Positions 60,041 to 64,000 of a DNA stretch of 64,000 nucleotides are shown piece after piece (position 1 is the stretch's first letter; each line of letters begins with the position of its first letter). A model generated the notes under the pieces. The model did not search any database and was not told the origin of the DNA. It worked only from the letters and a program-made list of their open reading frames with translations. The stretch covers positions 146,510 to 210,509 of the forward strand of contig JAODTK010003776.1 of assembly GCA_026419785.1 (NCBI GenBank). The letters are read 5' to 3'. The position numbers were made by a program, and so were the translations under genes. The DNA is from Sclerodactyla briareus. Taxonomy: Eukaryota > Echinodermata > Holothuroidea > Dendrochirotida > Sclerodactylidae.

Positions 60041-63000
60041 CCTGTCGCGATACCTCTGTTGCCTTCGTGATCGCCGTTCTAACCTCTGCGAACGGTCAAA
60101 AAAACCTAGGCTTCACATTATATGTGACTGAAATTACGTAACTGTCCACAACACTGCACAATATACCCTCGGCTCAGGACGTGGGAGCGAAGGCCAACCC
60201 ACAAAAACTGCATATCAAAATATTTGTAACATACGTATAGCCTGACCATCTATTTCGCTAAAAGGACCGCGCAATGTTCGCTCGCGTAGTACTAATTAAA
60301 GTGCCACAGCCCCTATTGACGACGGACCAGAATTTTTCAACAATTTTGGGGATTCCATAAAAACCGGTGTGCACAGCATTTTTGGAAGCACATTTTTACA
60401 TTCACTTGTGTTTCACCTGAGAGCAGTTTCTCCCATTATTCTCCCGGATTATGGTCACTTTCGCTACTCCGCATCGATATCAATTACCTCCTGTCCTCAG
60501 ATCTCGTGATGTTGCACTGAAAATGAGCCCATAATATTATTTGGGGGTACATCTGCTGCTTTGTGGAGGTGAATGCGGATATACTTTCTTGGAAGCGAGT
60601 CAAGTCAATTACAACATACGAAATTTCATCGAAATTGTCCCTTTTGGCTGTTTTGAAAACTCATGGACTAAAATAGGCCCTCTGTTATTGTCGTCGAAAA
60701 ATTGAGTCCGAAAATACCATGCGAAAAACAGCTCCTACTAGCTCAAATTCGACATGGTCATGGTACATCGCATTGCACATCGTTGGAGTGGGTAGACCTC
60801 TGCTTCCACAGCAATGTATGTCGATTCAAGGTAAAACTTCTGAAGGTGCCTGGGTTGCTGATAACGGACCCAATTAGTGTGTAAGTCATGGGTAGCAATC
60901 CTCGTGTGCTACCTGATAATGGGTTTTGCCCTAACCTGGTTCCGCATGCCACCTGACTGTACTGGCTGAATTAGTGGGCAGGATATTTTGGCAACCTTTC
61001 TAGTTAGATGCTCCATTTTGTGTTAAAGTTCTTGATTATAGGCGATTGATGCGGTAATGCCAGCCAGGGCTGAAATGTGAAGCTTGCGTAATGCCACAAC
61101 GAGACAAGAGACTCCTTGAATCATGGGCGTCCACTCCATCGAAACTGAATTCAAATAGAGCAGATCACGTTATTGTTATTACTCGCTATGTGAACACGCT
61201 AGATTTGTAAGAACTTTGCCTGTTAATGCATTTCAGGGGCAAAGTCGCGGACGCTATGGCGATTCGTAGAATTGGAAGGCCTCACTCTTCTAAGAAATTC
61301 GGACTTTGATTGACCAAACCTCTAGGTTGTTTGCATTAGTCAGCAATAAAATTCTGAATGCAGCCTCGCGTAACCCTTGGCTCGCAGTGAAATGGCTCAC
61401 TCAATTGATCCTTGCCCTGCAAATTGTTATTTGGGGTATAACTCTTCTATTCGAAAATTTGCGGTAAATTGTAAATGTTAATTAAGGTTTTGAAAACGTG
61501 AATGAAATTTATGCCGATGCATGCGGTCAGCTATAACTAAAGGTAAATCGTTTTTGAAGAAAATACCACGATTCTACATCTTTATGTTTATATATTGAGT
61601 CAGCTATAAATCGAGCTCTCTCAAACGTTTAAAAAAATACAGTTTTCACACAGAAACGGTGAAAAAAAATGCATGCCCGCTTCCTTTGGTGAACCGGCCG
61701 TGAGAAAAAATCAACACATAAGAACCGATAGCAAAAACTGGTCAAGGAATTGGAATTCCATGTGAACGTATTTCTTTAAAGTATTTTACCACTAGAATTT
61801 TACATCAGCTGGCTTTTTTTGGAGTACGTCACACAGCCTCTCTGCTTCACAGCAGCGGAAGCGTAGTAATTTATTCGTCTTAATATAGTGCTACAGGGCG
61901 AAACACTATACTAACATCGTCATGCATGCGTGTGACTATTCTTACAACATAGCATGATGCGTGTTATTGCGGTGCCCTTCTCTTTTTACCGCATACGGAT
62001 GTTCTTCGCCTGCAAACTCTAACAATTATTGCTTACTTACATTTACTTCTCATTAGGCCATCTGTTGACAATGCACTCGAAGAAACTTGACACGGTCTTT
62101 GAAAAGACGTACAAAGCATTACACGCTATTCACCAATCCCATCCCTTACATAAAAGACAGGCTTTACCGAATCGGATCAGCTTTCGTTGAGGAGGGACTC
62201 AAGTTGTCTCGTCAACTGGGTCCTGGAACGGTTAGCATGTTACCAGATATCGTTAGGCCTGAGCGAGTAATCATTGCGTATCATGAGGGTGAAAACCGGA
62301 TATGGGAAAGTCGACGTTGACCTTAAGTTAGCCTTTGAAATGAGTGTAGGAGTGGAGGATTCGCCTCTTCGGGACGTCAGTATACTTATTTTTCTTCGAT
62401 TGCGTCAGCAGGGGTGTACATCCATATTAGTGCGATCAATTGGTATCTGGCTCTCAGAGACAAGGTCGAAGTGAGTGATATTAGAGCAGTCTGGCAAGCT
62501 GTCCTTCTGTCATGATAATTCTGGATGGAATAATGCCGAATTCCAGACAGATATTCAGGAAGTGACATCCAACAAATCGTCATGGGAAAAATGTTCAAGA
62601 TAAAGATGTATCCTGACAACAAGGTACTTCCAGAACATACATCGATCTAGTAGGAGTTCAACAAGCTTACGGGATTTCGCTGACCGCCGCTCGGCGATGG
62701 AATACATCCGTAAGCAGTAGTAGGGGCAATGCCTGACGACGAGCCGTGGAGATGTCGAACAGAAACCTGGGAGGATAACCCAATCCTTTCTGATCTCTGT
62801 GACGTCCCAATTTTTGTCCATGTTTGCCCACATGGCTCATGAGAAGCAAGACTTCCGAATTTTAAATCGGTAACGGCTTTTTTCCGTTACATGATCCTGC
62901 TTTCTCAATCGTTTGCCATACTAAAATGGGTATACCTTGGCAGATAAGATGAGCCCGTTCGCCAATGACCATGTCTGTTGAACGCGCATTGCTTTTGAGG

Positions 63001-64000
63001 GACTGAGCAAGGAGCATCAGCAAAATTTCGTGGAGGCGGAGGGATACGACCGATGGCAATTAGGTTCTCAGTGTGGACTATTAGGTGCGCATTTGCATTT
63101 CTACTCAGAGAAGACGCCGTAGCAGACGGGGTAGAGGTAGGTTTACCATAAAATATTCGGCGAGTGGTACGCTGCTCATCAGCTTGCGAAGTGTTTAACA
63201 GAGGCAGACGAATCCAACACTGATATGCTTGGACATAGATCCATCTGACCTACAGTATCTATATCGATTTGCTTGTGTTCTGATTAAGGTCCAGTAAAAG
63301 GCTGATTGAATATCTGCAAGGGACTACAAGGTGGAGAGGCATCACTATCCTCTGTCGTCTTGAGCAGCATGCTTAATCTTGACGAATGCCTGGGCACAAA
63401 ATCAATGATCTATGCAGTAAGACACTGAAGATAGGGAAATATGACACCAAGCTGCTGCAGCGGTCCACTCTTAAGCTAATGGAGATTGCAGGTAGCCATG
63501 GTGTGAGTACAATGTTATGTTTATAAGTTTATTGCCGCATGTAGTCCGGTAGGTACAGTAGGCAAATAATCCCCACTCAATTCCCTTCCTCAAGCAATGT
63601 ATAGTGTAGCCCCATCAGTTTCCGCTACTTTAACATGGAGTTTATTTGGGCCCCGAAAACGTAGCGCATTAACACGTGATTTTATTTGGGGTGAAGATCA
63701 CATGCTGCATTTTTTTCAGTTACACTTTCCTATTGTTCTGACATAATGACGAATCGTGTATCTTCACCCCATGTCTTCAACCCATCGACCTCTATACCTG
63801 ATCAAGTTCTTTTTCACAAGGATCAGTAGAAACGATCCAGTACTACCACGCTGTAGGAAAAATGTCATTATTAATTATACTTTTCATTACTTAAATACAA
63901 CCCAAGACAACAGATTATGCGGTTTTTCTTAATAGAAGGTATAGATAGATAGTATGCATCCGTCAATATTTAAGAGGGGGACTATACTTGAAGATATTCA
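60041..64000. other. about 4 kb with no gene recognised
   Basis: No RT, endonuclease, transposase or host protein recognised. Overlapping frames at 62087-62850 on both strands are short and resemble nothing known to me. No repeat longer than simple A/T runs seen. Confidence 0.35.

Noticed and set aside
62087-62850. overlapping frames on both strands, possible retroelement polymerase
   Set aside because: No RT, integrase or recombinase motif could be placed in order on either strand.

Overview
This window looks like AT-rich nuclear DNA from a metazoan, most likely a marine invertebrate; I cannot place it more closely. I find no prokaryotic gene organisation and no host gene I can name. Open frames are short: the longest is 159 codons. 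The clear protein-level signals are reverse transcriptase (RT) and endonuclease fragments of retrotransposons, all broken by frameshifts, stops and deletions. Long (TA)n, (ATT)n and (TACA)n tracts and G/C homopolymers of 11-19 bases are common. In the Penelope array the two near-identical copies differ largely by one-base indels, which fits unpolished long-read sequence as well as old decay.

Layout. 0.3-0.8 kb: a ~480-bp repeat whose inverted partner lies at 44.5-45.0 kb. 1.9-3.7 kb: a LINE (+) that has lost its RT catalytic Asp pair. 3.8-4.1 kb: two tandem ~175-bp units. 7.6-7.8 kb: a GATATC cluster. 8.2-8.85 kb and 18.4-19.2 kb: two arrays of one ~145-bp AGGTCA-rich repeat. 10.0-12.8 kb and 29.5-32.1 kb: a diverged direct duplication; only the first copy holds a ~630-bp insertion with a hammerhead-like motif and a (TA)n tract. 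20.1 and 40.5 kb: two copies of a MITE-like repeat in opposite orientation. 23.7-25.6 kb: a fold-back element built from inverted arrays of ATGGCGGC-rich ~170-bp units. 26.1-29.2 kb: a CR1-like LINE tail (+) abutting an endonuclease/RT LINE (-). 33.1-34.3 kb: a diverged ~185-bp tandem repeat. 42.4-43.1 kb: an L2/CR1-like LINE (-). 47.8-49.2 kb: another endonuclease/RT LINE (-). 52.5-53.8 kb: a CR1-like LINE (-). 54.6-60.0 kb: a LINE RT fragment joined to a tandem array of Penelope-like elements with GIY-YIG endonuclease remnants, separated by (TA)n.

The window is therefore a transposon graveyard and not a set of cooperating genes. The most interesting parts are the LINE/Penelope chimeric array with its shared internal RT deletion and hammerhead-like motifs, the fold-back element with YY1-like sites, and the filled/empty-site pair within the duplication.
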